A DNA stretch of 64,000 bases, from NCBI GenBank assembly GCA_018240785.1, contig JAFEFC010000003.1, forward strand, positions 149,043-213,042, in the 5' to 3' direction. A program made the position numbers and the translations under genes. The DNA comes from Pseudomonadota bacterium. Its GTDB lineage: Bacteria; Pseudomonadota; Gammaproteobacteria; Burkholderiales; Rhodocyclaceae. The notes beneath the pieces were generated by a model. It was not told where the DNA came from. It made no database searches and saw only the letters and a program-made list of their open reading frames with translations. Numbering within the stretch: position 1 is the stretch's first letter; each line of letters starts with the position of its first letter. Shown here piece by piece: positions 34,185 to 43,950 of this stretch.

Positions 34185-35729
34185 ATGCCCGCCAGCAGTC
34201 CTCCTGCCGACCCCAGGCCCGCCCCCTGCCCTTTCTGCCGCTCGGCCGAGACACACGTGGCGAGCGATGCGAACGGGAAGTGGGCTGCTCGCTGCTTCGA
34301 GTGCGGTGCAGTCGGTCCCTGCGCGGACGAATGGGGCGACGCACTGGCGAGTTGGGCGCGGGCGCGCGAAGGCGAGGAACTGCTGCGCACCGTCATCGAC
34401 GAGTCCCCGGACATCATCCTGCTGAAGGACTGGAACGGTCGCTTCCTGCTCGGCAACGCAGCGCTGGCCACGCTCTACGGCACGACCCCGGATCAGCTCG
34501 TGGGCAAGGACGACGGTCATTTCAACCCGAATCGCGAGCAAGTCGAGTTCTACCTGCAGAACGTGCGCGGCGTCATGCTGGCGGGCGAGACGCAGTTGGT
34601 ACAGGAGAGCTCGACGAACGCCGAAACTGGCGAGATCCGGCATTTCCACTCGATCAAGAAACCCTTGCACGGTCCGGACGGCGAGCGGCGCATCCTCGTC
34701 ATCGCCCACGACGTGACCGACCTGCAGCGTGCGCACCAGGTCATCGAAGAGCGCGAGCGCAGCTACGCCTACGCGATGGCGGCCGCGGGCGATGGCATCT
34801 GGGACTGGGACATTCCGCGCGGCATCGTCACCCACAACGCGAGCTGGTGCACGCTGCTCGGATTCCCAACTGACGAACTCCAGCACCCGATCGAAGAATT
34901 CGCCGCGCAACTGCACGAGGACGATCGCGACACGGTGCTCGCCTCGATCGACGCCGCCTTGCACCGGAGCGGGCACTACTGGCATGAACACCGCATGCAG
35001 CGCAAGGACGGCAGCGAGATCTGGGTACTCGACCGTGGCGAGGTCGTCGAGCGCGACCCCGCCGGCCGCCCCATCCGCATGGCCGGTTGCGTCACCGACA
35101 TCTCTGCGCGCAAGCGCGACGAACAGGCGCTGCGCAGGGCGACCGAGGCGCTGGCGGAGATGAACGCCCAGCTCGAGCAGAAAGTTGCCGAACGCACCGA
35201 GGCGCTGGCGCGCGCCAACGAAGAGCTGCGCCTGCTGGCCCGTCACGATGCGCTTACCGGGCTGCCGAACCGGCTTGCCGGCAATGAGCGCCTGACCGAC
35301 GAGTTCATCCGCATGAAGCGTTCAGGCGTCGCCTATGCGGTGCTGATGATGGACCTCGATCACTTCAAATCCATCAATGACTCGCACGGCCATGCCGTCG
35401 GCGACGCCGTGCTGCGGCATACCGCCGAGGTGCTCAGGCGATCCATCCGCGAAAGCGATTTCGTCGCCCGTTTCGGCGGCGAGGAATTCCTCGCGGTCAT
35501 CCCTGCAACCGACCTGACCGGCGCACAGATCGTCGGCGAGAAGATCCGCCAGGCCATCGAAACAAGCGTGGCACCGATCGTCGAGCGGCTGACGATGAGC
35601 CTGGGGCTGGCGCTCGCGACGCCGGATCACGACGACATCCACGTCGCGATGCGACACGCGGACCGCGGCCTTTACCGGGCCAAGCGCTCGGGGCGCAACC
35701 AATTGGTGATCGCGACACCCTCGCCCTGA
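34185..35729 (+). CDS. Zinc-ribbon / PAS-PAS-GGDEF diguanylate cyclase
   Basis: A 514-residue cytosolic signalling protein. Residues 15-42 form a CxxC...CxxC zinc ribbon (CPFCRSAE, CFECGAVG). PAS1 is about 60-180, PAS2 about 185-310, then a coiled coil and a GGDEF domain from about 350. The active motif is GGEEF (431-435) with an I-site RESD nine residues before, so it should make c-di-GMP and be product-inhibited. No membrane segment is seen. The ribbon resembles those of Lar-like proteins and is an unusual N-terminal sensor. Confidence 0.9.
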   Translation: MPASSPPADPRPAPCPFCRSAETHVASDANGKWAARCFECGAVGPCADEWGDALASWARAREGEELLRTVIDESPDIILLKDWNGRFLLGNAALATLYGTTPDQLVGKDDGHFNPNREQVEFYLQNVRGVMLAGETQLVQESSTNAETGEIRHFHSIKKPLHGPDGERRILVIAHDVTDLQRAHQVIEERERSYAYAMAAAGDGIWDWDIPRGIVTHNASWCTLLGFPTDELQHPIEEFAAQLHEDDRDTVLASIDAALHRSGHYWHEHRMQRKDGSEIWVLDRGEVVERDPAGRPIRMAGCVTDISARKRDEQALRRATEALAEMNAQLEQKVAERTEALARANEELRLLARHDALTGLPNRLAGNERLTDEFIRMKRSGVAYAVLMMDLDHFKSINDSHGHAVGDAVLRHTAEVLRRSIRESDFVARFGGEEFLAVIPATDLTGAQIVGEKIRQAIETSVAPIVERLTMSLGLALATPDHDDIHVAMRHADRGLYRAKRSGRNQLVIATPSP

Positions 35730-35777
35730 CGGTGCCCGCGTATGGCCTGAAGCACGTGCGCCGTTGCGCGCCGTCGA

Positions 35778-36779
35778 TCAGCGGACAGCGGCCTCCGGCA
35801 CGTCGGCAATGAAAGCGCCGAAGGCGCGCGGACCATTGCCGGTGCGCACGCTTCCCGTCACCCGCAGACGGACGGTGTCGATACGCGATAGCGTGTTGTC
35901 GAACCAGTTGGCCACATAGACGAAGCGGCCATCGGCGGACGCCGCGATGCCCTCCGGGTATTCGCCGGTCTCGATCGTGGCGACCACGTTCAGGCTCTGC
36001 AGATCGAAAACCGACACCGTCCCGGCGTACTGGTTGGTGACGAAGGCGCGACCGCCCGCGACGGCCAGGGCATAGGGACGGTCACCGACGGGTACCGACG
36101 CCAGTGCGCGACGCGAGTCCACATCGATCACGGTGACGGCATTGGAGCCGACATCGGCCGACATGAGACGGCGTCCATCGGGCGTGAAACCGAGGCCAAA
36201 CGGACGTTTGCCGGTGCCCACGGTCCCGATCAGGCGATGATCCGCGGTGCTGAACAACGAAACCTGATCGCTGTCTCGATCCGCCGTCGCCAGCAGCGAT
36301 CCATCGGGCGACACCGCCACGCCCGACGGCGACAGGCCGGTGGGCAATTCGTCGAGGATGTCACCGCTCGCGACATCGACGACGAAAACCCGGTTTCCGT
36401 ACCAGTCCGCAACGAAGAGACGCGTGCCGTCCGGATGCACGGCGATCCCCAGCGGCCCGCCCTGCAGCGCGATGCGGCGCAGCAGCGCGGGAGGTCGCGT
36501 GCCGAGCACGCTGACGTAGCTGCCCTCGGGGCTGGTGATGTACACGTGGTGGCCATCCGGCGACGCGGCCACCCCGGCGGGCTTGCCACCGACTTCGAGT
36601 GTGGCGGCGACCTTGTCCTCACCCAGCGCGACGATCGACACCGAGTCGTCGGACTGGGTGGTCACGAAGGCCACCTCCGCAGCGCCACCGCCCCTGGCGA
36701 GCAGGAGTGCGCCTGCCCACAGCAGCGGCTTCAGCGCCGCCATCCGGAGCGGAAATCGCTGCGGCAACGGACGCACCAT
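35778..36779 (-). CDS. YncE-type YVTN beta-propeller protein, exported
   Basis: A 333-residue protein with a signal sequence (about residues 12-34) and seven repeats of about 42 residues with the SPDG/VVD pattern, for example GVAASPDGHHVYITSPEGSYVSV and ALAVAGGRAFVTNQYAGTVSVFDL. Such periplasmic propellers accompany PQQ-dependent systems; the ligand is unknown. Another propeller protein is encoded at 39494-40477. Twelve bases separate it from the SRPBCC gene. Confidence 0.82.
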   Translation of the reverse strand: MVRPLPQRFPLRMAALKPLLWAGALLLARGGGAAEVAFVTTQSDDSVSIVALGEDKVAATLEVGGKPAGVAASPDGHHVYITSPEGSYVSVLGTRPPALLRRIALQGGPLGIAVHPDGTRLFVADWYGNRVFVVDVASGDILDELPTGLSPSGVAVSPDGSLLATADRDSDQVSLFSTADHRLIGTVGTGKRPFGLGFTPDGRRLMSADVGSNAVTVIDVDSRRALASVPVGDRPYALAVAGGRAFVTNQYAGTVSVFDLQSLNVVATIETGEYPEGIAASADGRFVYVANWFDNTLSRIDTVRLRVTGSVRTGNGPRAFGAFIADVPEAAVR

Positions 36780-36791
36780 GCCTGCCGCCGC

Positions 36792-37343
36792 TCAGCGCCC
36801 GCCTTTTTCCATTTCCGCCTTCAATGCGTCGAGGCCGGACTGGTAGATGCCGGTGACCGCCTTGATGGCGGCATCGTCGTTCAGGTTGGCGGGCGGATCG
36901 TTGTTCGGAAAGCCGCGATAGAAACCTCCCCGCCACTCCACCTTGGACGAAGAGGGGCCGGTGGCGGTGACGGTGATGGTTGCCGCGTAGTTGGTCACCG
37001 GCAGCACCGCCACGTCGACCTTGGTGATCTTGTACATATAGCTCATGTGCTCGGCACTGTACTTGTTGAGTGCCTCCTCGATCGTCGCCTTGCCGTCGCC
37101 GCCCTTCAGCGTCAGCAGCCGGGTGGCATCCGGCACATTGCCGCCGCTGCCCTGGGTGCTGGCGATCGCCGGGTGCCAGGACATGTCATGGAAGTTGGCG
37201 ATGCGCGCCCAGACCTTGTCGGCCGGCGCCTGGATGTCGATGCTGTGCTCGACCTTGAGCCGTGCCGGGCCGTGGGCGCCCGCGGTGCCGGCGACCACGC
37301 CGCAGGCAGCCAGCAGCATGAAATGTTTGGTGCGGATGATCAT
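36792..37343 (-). CDS. Exported SRPBCC (START-like) protein
   Basis: A 183-residue protein with a signal peptide (cleavage near GTAGA-HGP, residue 23). The mature part follows the polyketide cyclase/dehydrase pattern: VEHSIDIQAPADKVWARIANFHDMSWHPAI (residues 31-60), which usually builds a hydrophobic cavity. A periplasmic location is unusual for the fold. Similar proteins occur in PQQ-alcohol clusters. Role unknown. Confidence 0.78.
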   Translation of the reverse strand: MIIRTKHFMLLAACGVVAGTAGAHGPARLKVEHSIDIQAPADKVWARIANFHDMSWHPAIASTQGSGGNVPDATRLLTLKGGDGKATIEEALNKYSAEHMSYMYKITKVDVAVLPVTNYAATITVTATGPSSSKVEWRGGFYRGFPNNDPPANLNDDAAIKAVTGIYQSGLDALKAEMEKGGR

Positions 37344-37382
37344 TGCTCCTCCAGTGCCGATTCACGGCTTTCTTGGTTTGGT

Positions 37383-38192
37383 TCAACCGGGCTTTCCGGT
37401 CCGTTTCAGCATGCCACGCTGCGGGTCATACCCCCACGCCGCCAGCAAGAAAAATGCCACGAGACACCCGACGACGATGGACAGCGACATCGCCGAAAAC
37501 TGACCGTACAGCGCAAAGCGAATCGCTTCCACCGCATGAGTGAACGGGTTCCACTGCGCGACGAAGTGGATGATCTCCGCCCCCGACTCCTCCAGCTTCC
37601 AAAGCGGATACAGCGCCGGCGACAGGAAGAACATCGGGAAGATGACGAAATTCATCGTGCCGGCAAAGTTCTCCAACTGGCGGATCTGCACCGACAGCAA
37701 CAGGCCGAGGGCGCCCAGCATCATGCCGCCCAGCACCAGCACCGGCAGCACCTGCAGCCAGCCCATCCACGGCACGGTGACACCGAACAGTGCGGCGATG
37801 ATCAGGAACACATAGGCCTGCAGCACCGAGAGCAGCGTGCCGGCGAGGAGCTTGGCGAACAGGAGGTACCAGCGCGGCAGCGGCGCCGTCAGCAGCAGGC
37901 GCATCACCCCCATCTCGCGGTCGTAGACCATCGCCAGCGACGACTGCATGCCGTTGAACAGCAGCACCATGCCCAGCAGGCCGGGGACGATGTACACCTG
38001 GTACGGAATGTAAGTGTCGTAGGGCGGAATGATGGAAACGCCGAAGACGTTCTGAAAGCCGGCGGCGAACACCACCAGCCACAACAGGGGGCGCACCAGC
38101 GCCGACGCGAAGCGGCCGCCCTGGCGGACGAATTTCGCCACCTCGCGGCTGGTGACGGCCTGGAGCGCAAGCAGGGCGTGAGCAAGTCTCAT
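37383..38192 (-). CDS. ABC-2 type permease (PQQ-associated exporter)
   Basis: A 269-residue membrane protein with six predicted helices and the ABC-2 signature GLLGMVLLFNGMQSSLAMVYDREMGVMRLLLTAPLPRW. It should pair with the ABC-2 type ATPase at 40586-41344, with the binding protein at 38214 and the propeller at 39494 between them. The set matches the 'PQQ-dependent catabolism' ABC systems that accompany quinoprotein alcohol dehydrogenases. Direction (probably export) and substrate are unknown. Confidence 0.85.
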   Translation of the reverse strand: MRLAHALLALQAVTSREVAKFVRQGGRFASALVRPLLWLVVFAAGFQNVFGVSIIPPYDTYIPYQVYIVPGLLGMVLLFNGMQSSLAMVYDREMGVMRLLLTAPLPRWYLLFAKLLAGTLLSVLQAYVFLIIAALFGVTVPWMGWLQVLPVLVLGGMMLGALGLLLSVQIRQLENFAGTMNFVIFPMFFLSPALYPLWKLEESGAEIIHFVAQWNPFTHAVEAIRFALYGQFSAMSLSIVVGCLVAFFLLAAWGYDPQRGMLKRTGKPG

Positions 38193-38213
38193 CTGGGGAA
38201 GCGATCCGTTTCT

Positions 38214-39413
38214 TCAGAACTTGCAGCGGCTGTCGCGCTTGTCGAAGCCCAGCGTGTCCATGTTGTTGGTCTGGTGCAGGAAGCCCTGGATGGGCGCGCG
38301 CTCGATGACGGCGTTGTGCGTGGCGAGCAGGATGGGCTGGCGCAACTGGCCGTCCCACTGGCGGAAGCCGAGGCGATTGCCCTTGAAGCCGTCGATGGTG
38401 ATGTCATCGCTGCCGATGTACTTCGCCAGCGTGCGGAAATCGCCGTTGTTCGTCCTCACCACCGCCTCGACCACCGTCTTGACGGCGATCCAGGCGGCCC
38501 AGTCGGGGCTGGACATGCGGCGCGATGCCAGCTTCTCCAGCCGGTTGTTGAGCTGCGGCGCGCCGTGGCGTTCCCACGACCAATGCCAGGCTTCGGCCAC
38601 CAGCCCCTCGCTGCCCACCACCGGCCGCGGGCGGACGGTGCGGTAGGGCACGCTGCGCGCGAACTCGCCGTCGGAGTCGGCGACGAAGACGGCGTCGTAA
38701 TCGGGGCCGGCAGTGAGCAAGCTGACGTTGCCCTGATCTCGCTGGCGCGGATCGTTGCTGAGCAGGAAGGGGCGCTTCTCCACGATCTTCAGGCCGAAGC
38801 GCTTCGCCGAATTCTCGAACGCGGCCGACACCAGCTTGTCGTCCGCCAGCGGGCCCTCGAGCATCAGCACCGAGCGCCACTTGCGCGACACCAGGTACTG
38901 CGCCATGGCATCGGCCTGCATGGCGTGGTTCGGGATGGTGTGCAGCAGGTTGGGCTGGCATTGTTCCTGGCGCAGCGCGTCGTCCGCCGCGGAGATGTTG
39001 AATAGCAGCAGTTCGCGGCCGCGCACCGCCTGGGAGACCTGCGCGACCACCGCGCCCGGCGCATCGATGAGGAAGAAGCGCACCCCCGCGGCGTTGAGCT
39101 TGCCGATCTGCTCGATCAGCCCCTTGGCGTCGTCAGCCTGCGCGCGCTCGAGCGCGAACTCCGCGCCGACCGCCTGGCCGACGAAGCGCGACTCGCGCAA
39201 GGCCACCTCGGCGCCGGCCAGCGGTCGGCCGAGCGCGCGCGACATGGGGCGGAAGTAAAGTTTTTCCTCGTCATAGCGGACGTCGTGGTTCAGCTCCAGA
39301 AAACCGAACTTCAGGGCCACCGCGTACACCGGCGCGCCATGCAGCAGGCCCGCTGCCGCAAAGCCTGCCACTGCCAGGGCGCGGGCACGGCGGGCAATGT
39401 GTCGGATCGGCAT
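38214..39413 (-). CDS. ABC transporter substrate-binding protein (PQQ-associated, Leu/Ile/Val-like fold)
   Basis: A 399-residue exported protein with a signal peptide (residues 1-31, PVYA). The fold is periplasmic-binding type I: VALKFGFLELNHDVRYDEEK at the mature start, LLLFNISAADDALR near 136 and DYDAVFVADSDGEFARSVPYR near 237. It is of the type found with PQQ-linked catabolism genes. Two cysteines are present (in QCQPNLL and at the C-terminal RCKF). It lies 21 bases upstream of the permease gene. Confidence 0.82.
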   Translation of the reverse strand: MPIRHIARRARALAVAGFAAAGLLHGAPVYAVALKFGFLELNHDVRYDEEKLYFRPMSRALGRPLAGAEVALRESRFVGQAVGAEFALERAQADDAKGLIEQIGKLNAAGVRFFLIDAPGAVVAQVSQAVRGRELLLFNISAADDALRQEQCQPNLLHTIPNHAMQADAMAQYLVSRKWRSVLMLEGPLADDKLVSAAFENSAKRFGLKIVEKRPFLLSNDPRQRDQGNVSLLTAGPDYDAVFVADSDGEFARSVPYRTVRPRPVVGSEGLVAEAWHWSWERHGAPQLNNRLEKLASRRMSSPDWAAWIAVKTVVEAVVRTNNGDFRTLAKYIGSDDITIDGFKGNRLGFRQWDGQLRQPILLATHNAVIERAPIQGFLHQTNNMDTLGFDKRDSRCKF

Positions 39414-39493
39414 GCGATCAACTCCTTGTCGAATTCAGCAAACCGCGATGTGGTGCGATGCCCGGCGCTGCGGGCCACCACACCCGCCTGCAC

Positions 39494-40477
39494 TCAGTCG
39501 TCGACCACCACGCCATAGGGCACCCTGCCCACCGGCACCGACTTCAGCACCTTCAGCGCCCTGGTGTCGACGATGGAAACGTCATCGGACAGGCCATTGA
39601 CCACGTAGAGCAGGCTTTCATCGCGGCTCAGTTGCACCCCCCAGGCGCGGTTGCCGACCAGCACGTAGCCCTTCACCCTGCGCGCCGCCACGTCGACCAC
39701 GGCCACATGGTTGGCTCGCCCCAGGGTTACAAAGGCCGTCTTCCCGTCGCGCGTCATGACGATGCCCACCGGCGTGACGTCGTCCTTGCGAAAGCCCTTG
39801 GGCTCGAACGCCACCGTGCCCTTCACCCTGTTGCTGGCGCCGTCGATGATGCTGATCGACGCTGCCAGTTCGTTGGTCACCCACACCTCGGCGCCGTCGG
39901 GCGTGATGGCGAAGCGGCGCGGACGGTTGCCGACGACGACGTTGGCGAGGATCTTGTTCGTCGCCGTGTCGATCACATGCACCATGTTGGCGACTTCGGA
40001 GGTCACATAGACGCGTCGCCCGTCCGGGCTGAGCTTGACCCCCTCGGGCTCTTCGCCGACCTCGATCTTCGCCACGATCTTGCCGGAGGCGAAGTCGACC
40101 ACCGAGACCTGCGCGTCTTCCTCGTTGGTGACGTAGATGAGCTTGCCGTCCTTGCCGAACTCGAAGGCTTCCGGGTCTTCGCCCACGGGCAGGGTGCGCG
40201 TGACCGCCAGCCTGGCGATGTCGATCACCTCGAGCCGGTGCTTGTTGCTGGCGATCACATAGACCTGGCTGCCGTCGGCGCTGAGCTTGATGTCGCGCGG
40301 CCGCTCACCGGTCGGGATGGTCTTCACCACCGCGTAGGTCTTGCCGTCGAGCACGGTCACCGCGTTGTCGTTCTCGCTGCTGACGAACAGATAGCCTGTC
40401 CCCTTCGCCAGCGCGTCGGCGCCGGCCAGGGCCAGGATGGCCGGCGCCAGCAACGTTGCAAGCATCTTCCTGTTCAT
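39494..40477 (-). CDS. PQQ-associated YVTN beta-propeller protein
   Basis: A 327-residue protein with a signal peptide (residues 1-24) and about seven 40-residue YVTN repeats (YLFVSSENDNAVTVLDGKTY; LIYVTNEEDAQVSVVDFASG; RVYVTSEVANMVHVIDTATN). The family is seen with PQQ-dependent catabolism ABC genes. The ATG 40477 with GGAGAGGCG upstream was chosen over an upstream frame to 40552. About 80 bases separate it from the binding protein gene. Confidence 0.85.
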   Translation of the reverse strand: MNRKMLATLLAPAILALAGADALAKGTGYLFVSSENDNAVTVLDGKTYAVVKTIPTGERPRDIKLSADGSQVYVIASNKHRLEVIDIARLAVTRTLPVGEDPEAFEFGKDGKLIYVTNEEDAQVSVVDFASGKIVAKIEVGEEPEGVKLSPDGRRVYVTSEVANMVHVIDTATNKILANVVVGNRPRRFAITPDGAEVWVTNELAASISIIDGASNRVKGTVAFEPKGFRKDDVTPVGIVMTRDGKTAFVTLGRANHVAVVDVAARRVKGYVLVGNRAWGVQLSRDESLLYVVNGLSDDVSIVDTRALKVLKSVPVGRVPYGVVVDD

Positions 40478-40585
40478 GTCTCGCCTCTCCTCGCGTCCAT
40501 CGACGATGGCCGCTTGTCGTCTCTTCGCATCAATGTCTCTCGGTTCCGTCATCGCACCTCGCGGCAGACTGCGGTACGCAACCGC

Positions 40586-41344
40586 TCACGCCGCGAGCTC
40601 CGCATTGCGCCCGGTCATGCCGAGGAACGCCGCTGCCAGGCTGCCGCCACCCGCTGCGGCAACCAGGCTCGCCGGCGTACCGTCGGCCAGCACCTTGCCA
40701 GCATTGAGGACCACCACCCGGTCGGCCTCTTCCGCCTCCTCCACCAGATGGGTGGCCCACAGCACGGCGACACCGCCACTGCGCAGGGCCAGGACTTCGT
40801 CCAGCAACTGGCGCCGCGAAGCCGGGTCGAGGCCGACGGTGGGCTCGTCCATCAGCAGCACCGATGGCCGGTGCAACTGGGCGCGCGCCAGTTCCACCTT
40901 GCGCCGGTTGCCACCCGACAGCGCGCGCACCGGATCGTGCGCGCGCTCGGTCAAGCCGAGCCGCGCCAGCGCCGCGGCGATGCGTTCGGCCGCCTCGCGC
41001 CCGGCGATGCCGTGCAGGCGGGTGTGAAAGCGCAGGTTCGCCTCCACGCTCAGGTCCATGTCCAGCGTGGTCTGCTGGAACACCACCCCGATCGATGCCA
41101 GCGCCGCGACCGGGCTGTGGCGGATATCGTGCCCGCAGACCCGGATCTCGCCTGCGTCAGCGTTGAACAGGCCGGTGAGCAACTGGAACATGGTGCTCTT
41201 GCCGGCGCCGTTGGGCCCCAGCAGGGCGACGAATTCGCCCGGTCGGATCGCCAGGCTGACGCCCTTCAGGGCTCCGCGGGGCCCATAGGATTTGCGCACC
41301 TCGCGCAGGCGCAGGATCGCATCGTTGGCAGTTGCTTCAAGCAT
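40586..41344 (-). CDS. ABC-2 type ATPase (PQQ-associated)
   Basis: A 252-residue ATPase with Walker A GPNGAGKST (residues ~43-51), signature LSGGNRRKVELARA and Walker B VLLMDEPTVGLDP. It is the likely partner of the permease at 37383. The start at 41344 overlaps the upstream ATPase gene by 8 bases, so both ABC systems may be one operon. Confidence 0.88.
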   Translation of the reverse strand: MLEATANDAILRLREVRKSYGPRGALKGVSLAIRPGEFVALLGPNGAGKSTMFQLLTGLFNADAGEIRVCGHDIRHSPVAALASIGVVFQQTTLDMDLSVEANLRFHTRLHGIAGREAAERIAAALARLGLTERAHDPVRALSGGNRRKVELARAQLHRPSVLLMDEPTVGLDPASRRQLLDEVLALRSGGVAVLWATHLVEEAEEADRVVVLNAGKVLADGTPASLVAAAGGGSLAAAFLGMTGRNAELAA

Positions 41345-42113
41345 CGTTCGGAGGCTCCGTGGTGACGAGTCCAGCCAGCAGGTCGGGGTGCTGCGCCAGC
41401 AGGCGCGCCTGCAGTTCGAGCACCGCGACATCGTTCGGGGCGCGCGGGCGCGGCAGCTCGACCGACATCTCGAGCACGACCCGCCCTGGCGCCGCCGACA
41501 GGAAGCACACCCGGTCGGCCAGCGCGAGCGCCTCGCGCAGGTCGTGCGTGACGAAGACGATCGTGGACCGCCGGCGCTGCCACAGGTCGACCAGCATCGA
41601 GCGCAGCCGGTCTGCTGTCGGCGCGTCGAGGGACACGAAAGGCTCGTCCATCAGCAGCAGTGGCGGCTCGATGACGAAGGCGCGCGCCAGGGCCACACGG
41701 CGCTGCATGCCGCCCGACAGCCGGCCCGGATAGGTGTGCAGCACGTCACCCAGTTCCATCGCCCGCAACAGCTCGATCGCTCGCGGCCGCGCCTGCTGCG
41801 GATCGTCGGCCACCAGCAGAACGTTGTCGAGCACGCTGAGCCACGGCATCAGCCGCGGCTCCTGGAACATCACGCCGATGCCCTTGTCAGGCACGCGTCC
41901 ATCCAGCGTGACCCGGCCTTCCATGTCGCGGTCGAGGCCGATGATCAGGTTCAGCAAGGTGCTCTTGCCGCAGCCCGAAGGGCCCACCAGGCACAGGAAT
42001 TCGCCGGGCCTGGCCGCCAGGCGCAAGCCCTGCAGGGCCACATGGCTGCGGCCGCCGCGGTCGGGGTAGATCTTGCGGGCGATGTCGATCTCGAGCACCT
42101 TCAGCCTCTCCAT
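41337..42113 (-). CDS. ABC importer ATPase (nitrate/sulfonate/taurine type)
   Basis: A 258-residue ATPase with GPSGCGKST (Walker A), LSGGMQRRVALARA and LLLMDEPFVSLD. The sequence is of the SsuB/TauB class, working with the permease at 42101 and binding protein at 42961. It overlaps the permease gene by 13 bases. Substrate is unknown. Confidence 0.88.
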   Translation of the reverse strand: MERLKVLEIDIARKIYPDRGGRSHVALQGLRLAARPGEFLCLVGPSGCGKSTLLNLIIGLDRDMEGRVTLDGRVPDKGIGVMFQEPRLMPWLSVLDNVLLVADDPQQARPRAIELLRAMELGDVLHTYPGRLSGGMQRRVALARAFVIEPPLLLMDEPFVSLDAPTADRLRSMLVDLWQRRRSTIVFVTHDLREALALADRVCFLSAAPGRVVLEMSVELPRPRAPNDVAVLELQARLLAQHPDLLAGLVTTEPPNDA

Positions 42114-42964
42114 TCGGTGAGCCGGCGCTCAAGCGGACGCAGGGCGATCGCCTCGATGAGCAGCACGACGGTGGCGAACACCAGCGTGTAGGCGAGGATG
42201 CCGGCGATGTCGAAGAACTGGAAGAACACGTTGAGCTGGAAGCCGATGCCATTGCTGCGCCCGAGCAGCTCAACCACCAGCACGATCTTCCAGATCAGCG
42301 ACAGGCCGGCGCGCGCCGCCGCCATCAGGTAGGGGTAGAGCTGCGGCAGGTAGACCCGCACGAAGGTACGCCCGCGCGTCAGGCGATAGGCCGCTGCCAC
42401 CTGCATCAGGCGCGGATCCACGGTGCGCGCGCCCTCCCGCACGGTGACGACCACCGTGGGGATCTTGTTGATCGCCACCGCGACGATCGCCGCCCAGTCG
42501 TTGAGACCGAACCACACGTAGCACAGGATGATGGTCACCAGCGCCGGAATGTTGAGGCCGAGCACCAGCCAGGTGTCGAGGAACATGTCCAGCCGCCGCC
42601 AATGCCCCATGGCGATGCCGATCGCGGTGCCGATCACCATCGCCAGCAGGAAACTGACGCCGACGCGCGCCAGCGTGATGGACAGATGCCAGGGCAAGGT
42701 CAGCGACGAGATCTCGGCGAGCAGGCGCTGGAAGACGACCACCGGCGCCGGCAACGTCGCGCTCTGCAGCGTCGCTGCGAGCACCTGCCACAGCAGCAGG
42801 AAGACCAGGATGGAGCCCAGCCGCAGGCCGGCGCCGCCAGGCTGGCGGGAGCGCGACGCAGCGCTGGCGCCACGCATTCCCTCGCCGGACCCGCCTTGCC
42901 CTGTCACATGCGCGGCGCCCCGCGGAGTCCGCGTTTCGCGCACGCCCTGCCCGCTCCCCGTCAC
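42101..42964 (-). CDS. ABC importer permease (SsuC/TauC type)
   Basis: A 287-residue protein with about six helices after a Gly/Arg-rich N-terminus. The EAA loop is seen around VAAAYRLTRGRTFVRVYLPQLYPYLMAA. The start is a GTG at 42964 in a GTGA overlap with the binding-protein gene; a later start is possible because the first ~45 residues are low-complexity. Confidence 0.87.
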   Translation of the reverse strand: MTGSGQGVRETRTPRGAAHVTGQGGSGEGMRGASAASRSRQPGGAGLRLGSILVFLLLWQVLAATLQSATLPAPVVVFQRLLAEISSLTLPWHLSITLARVGVSFLLAMVIGTAIGIAMGHWRRLDMFLDTWLVLGLNIPALVTIILCYVWFGLNDWAAIVAVAINKIPTVVVTVREGARTVDPRLMQVAAAYRLTRGRTFVRVYLPQLYPYLMAAARAGLSLIWKIVLVVELLGRSNGIGFQLNVFFQFFDIAGILAYTLVFATVVLLIEAIALRPLERRLTEWRG

Positions 42965-43950
42965 CGCTCCGCGCCCGCCTGCCAGAAGGTACCCGGCGCC
43001 AGGGCCTGGGCCTCACCCACGAGTTCCCTGCCGCCGACCGAGGCAAGGATGGAGAAGACCTGCCGCGCAGTGGCCTCGGCCTCGGCGTTCGTTCCACGTG
43101 GAATGCCGGCACGATAGCCGGCACGCAGGGCCTCGAAGGTGGCCTGGTCCTCCGCCCGCATCACCGGCCGCAGCGTGGTATTCCAGATCTCATCGGACTC
43201 CCGCATCAGCTTCTTCGCCGCCGCCGATGCGCGCAGGAAGCCCCTGATCGCCGCAGGATTGGCTTTCGCCCAATCGTCTCGGAACACCCAGCCGACCATG
43301 GGCAGTTCGGACTGTATGCCGAGGCCCGCGAGGATGTCCTGCATGCTCAGCATCTCGCGCAGCCCCGCCGCCTGCAGGCGCGCGTTGTAGTGCCAGTAGT
43401 TGAGCACCGCGGGGATGTCGCCACCGAGCGCAAGCTGGTTGAGCAGCGGCGGCGCAGCGAAGTCGGTGCGCACGAAGCTTGCCGCATCTTCGCCCACCGT
43501 CTTGCGCGAGTAGGCCCGCAGCAGCAGCCAGCTCTTGCCCAGGGCGCCGCCGGCAATACCCAGGCGCTTGCCACGCAGGTCGGCGAACGTACGCAGGCCG
43601 GCGTCGGGCCGCACCATCACGCCGCCCACCGCCAGCGAGTAAGGCACGAAGGTGTAGCCGCGGCCTTCCGAGCGCTGCCGGGACACCCAGATCCAGTCAT
43701 TCACGATGACGTCGACCGCGTTGCCCTGGAAGGCGACATTGGCCGCGTCGTTGACCGCCAGCGGCACCACTTCGACGCGCACACCCTCGCGCTCGAGCAG
43801 ACCCGCCTTCTGCATCGCCTCGATCTCCCAGCTCACGGTGCCGAATTGGAGCACGCCGACCCTGACGACCGGAGTGGCCGCGTGGGCAGTCATCAGGATT
43901 GGAGAAAGGACGAATGCGAGCCACGCCAGGGCTCGCGCGAGTCGGGTCAT
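42961..43950 (-). CDS. ABC importer substrate-binding protein (SsuA/TauA type)
   Basis: A 329-residue exported protein (signal residues 1-24, TAHA). Features: VRVGVLQFGTVSWEIEAM near the mature start, AFQGNAVDVIVNDWIWVSRQRSEGR near residue 73 and LGIAGGALGKSWLLLRAY near 129. The ligand pocket class is aliphatic sulfonate/nitrate/aromatic, but its location in a PQQ locus suggests a different small molecule, such as a quinone precursor or alcohol-related compound. It is the first gene of the run on the minus strand. Confidence 0.85.
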   Translation of the reverse strand: MTRLARALAWLAFVLSPILMTAHAATPVVRVGVLQFGTVSWEIEAMQKAGLLEREGVRVEVVPLAVNDAANVAFQGNAVDVIVNDWIWVSRQRSEGRGYTFVPYSLAVGGVMVRPDAGLRTFADLRGKRLGIAGGALGKSWLLLRAYSRKTVGEDAASFVRTDFAAPPLLNQLALGGDIPAVLNYWHYNARLQAAGLREMLSMQDILAGLGIQSELPMVGWVFRDDWAKANPAAIRGFLRASAAAKKLMRESDEIWNTTLRPVMRAEDQATFEALRAGYRAGIPRGTNAEAEATARQVFSILASVGGRELVGEAQALAPGTFWQAGAER

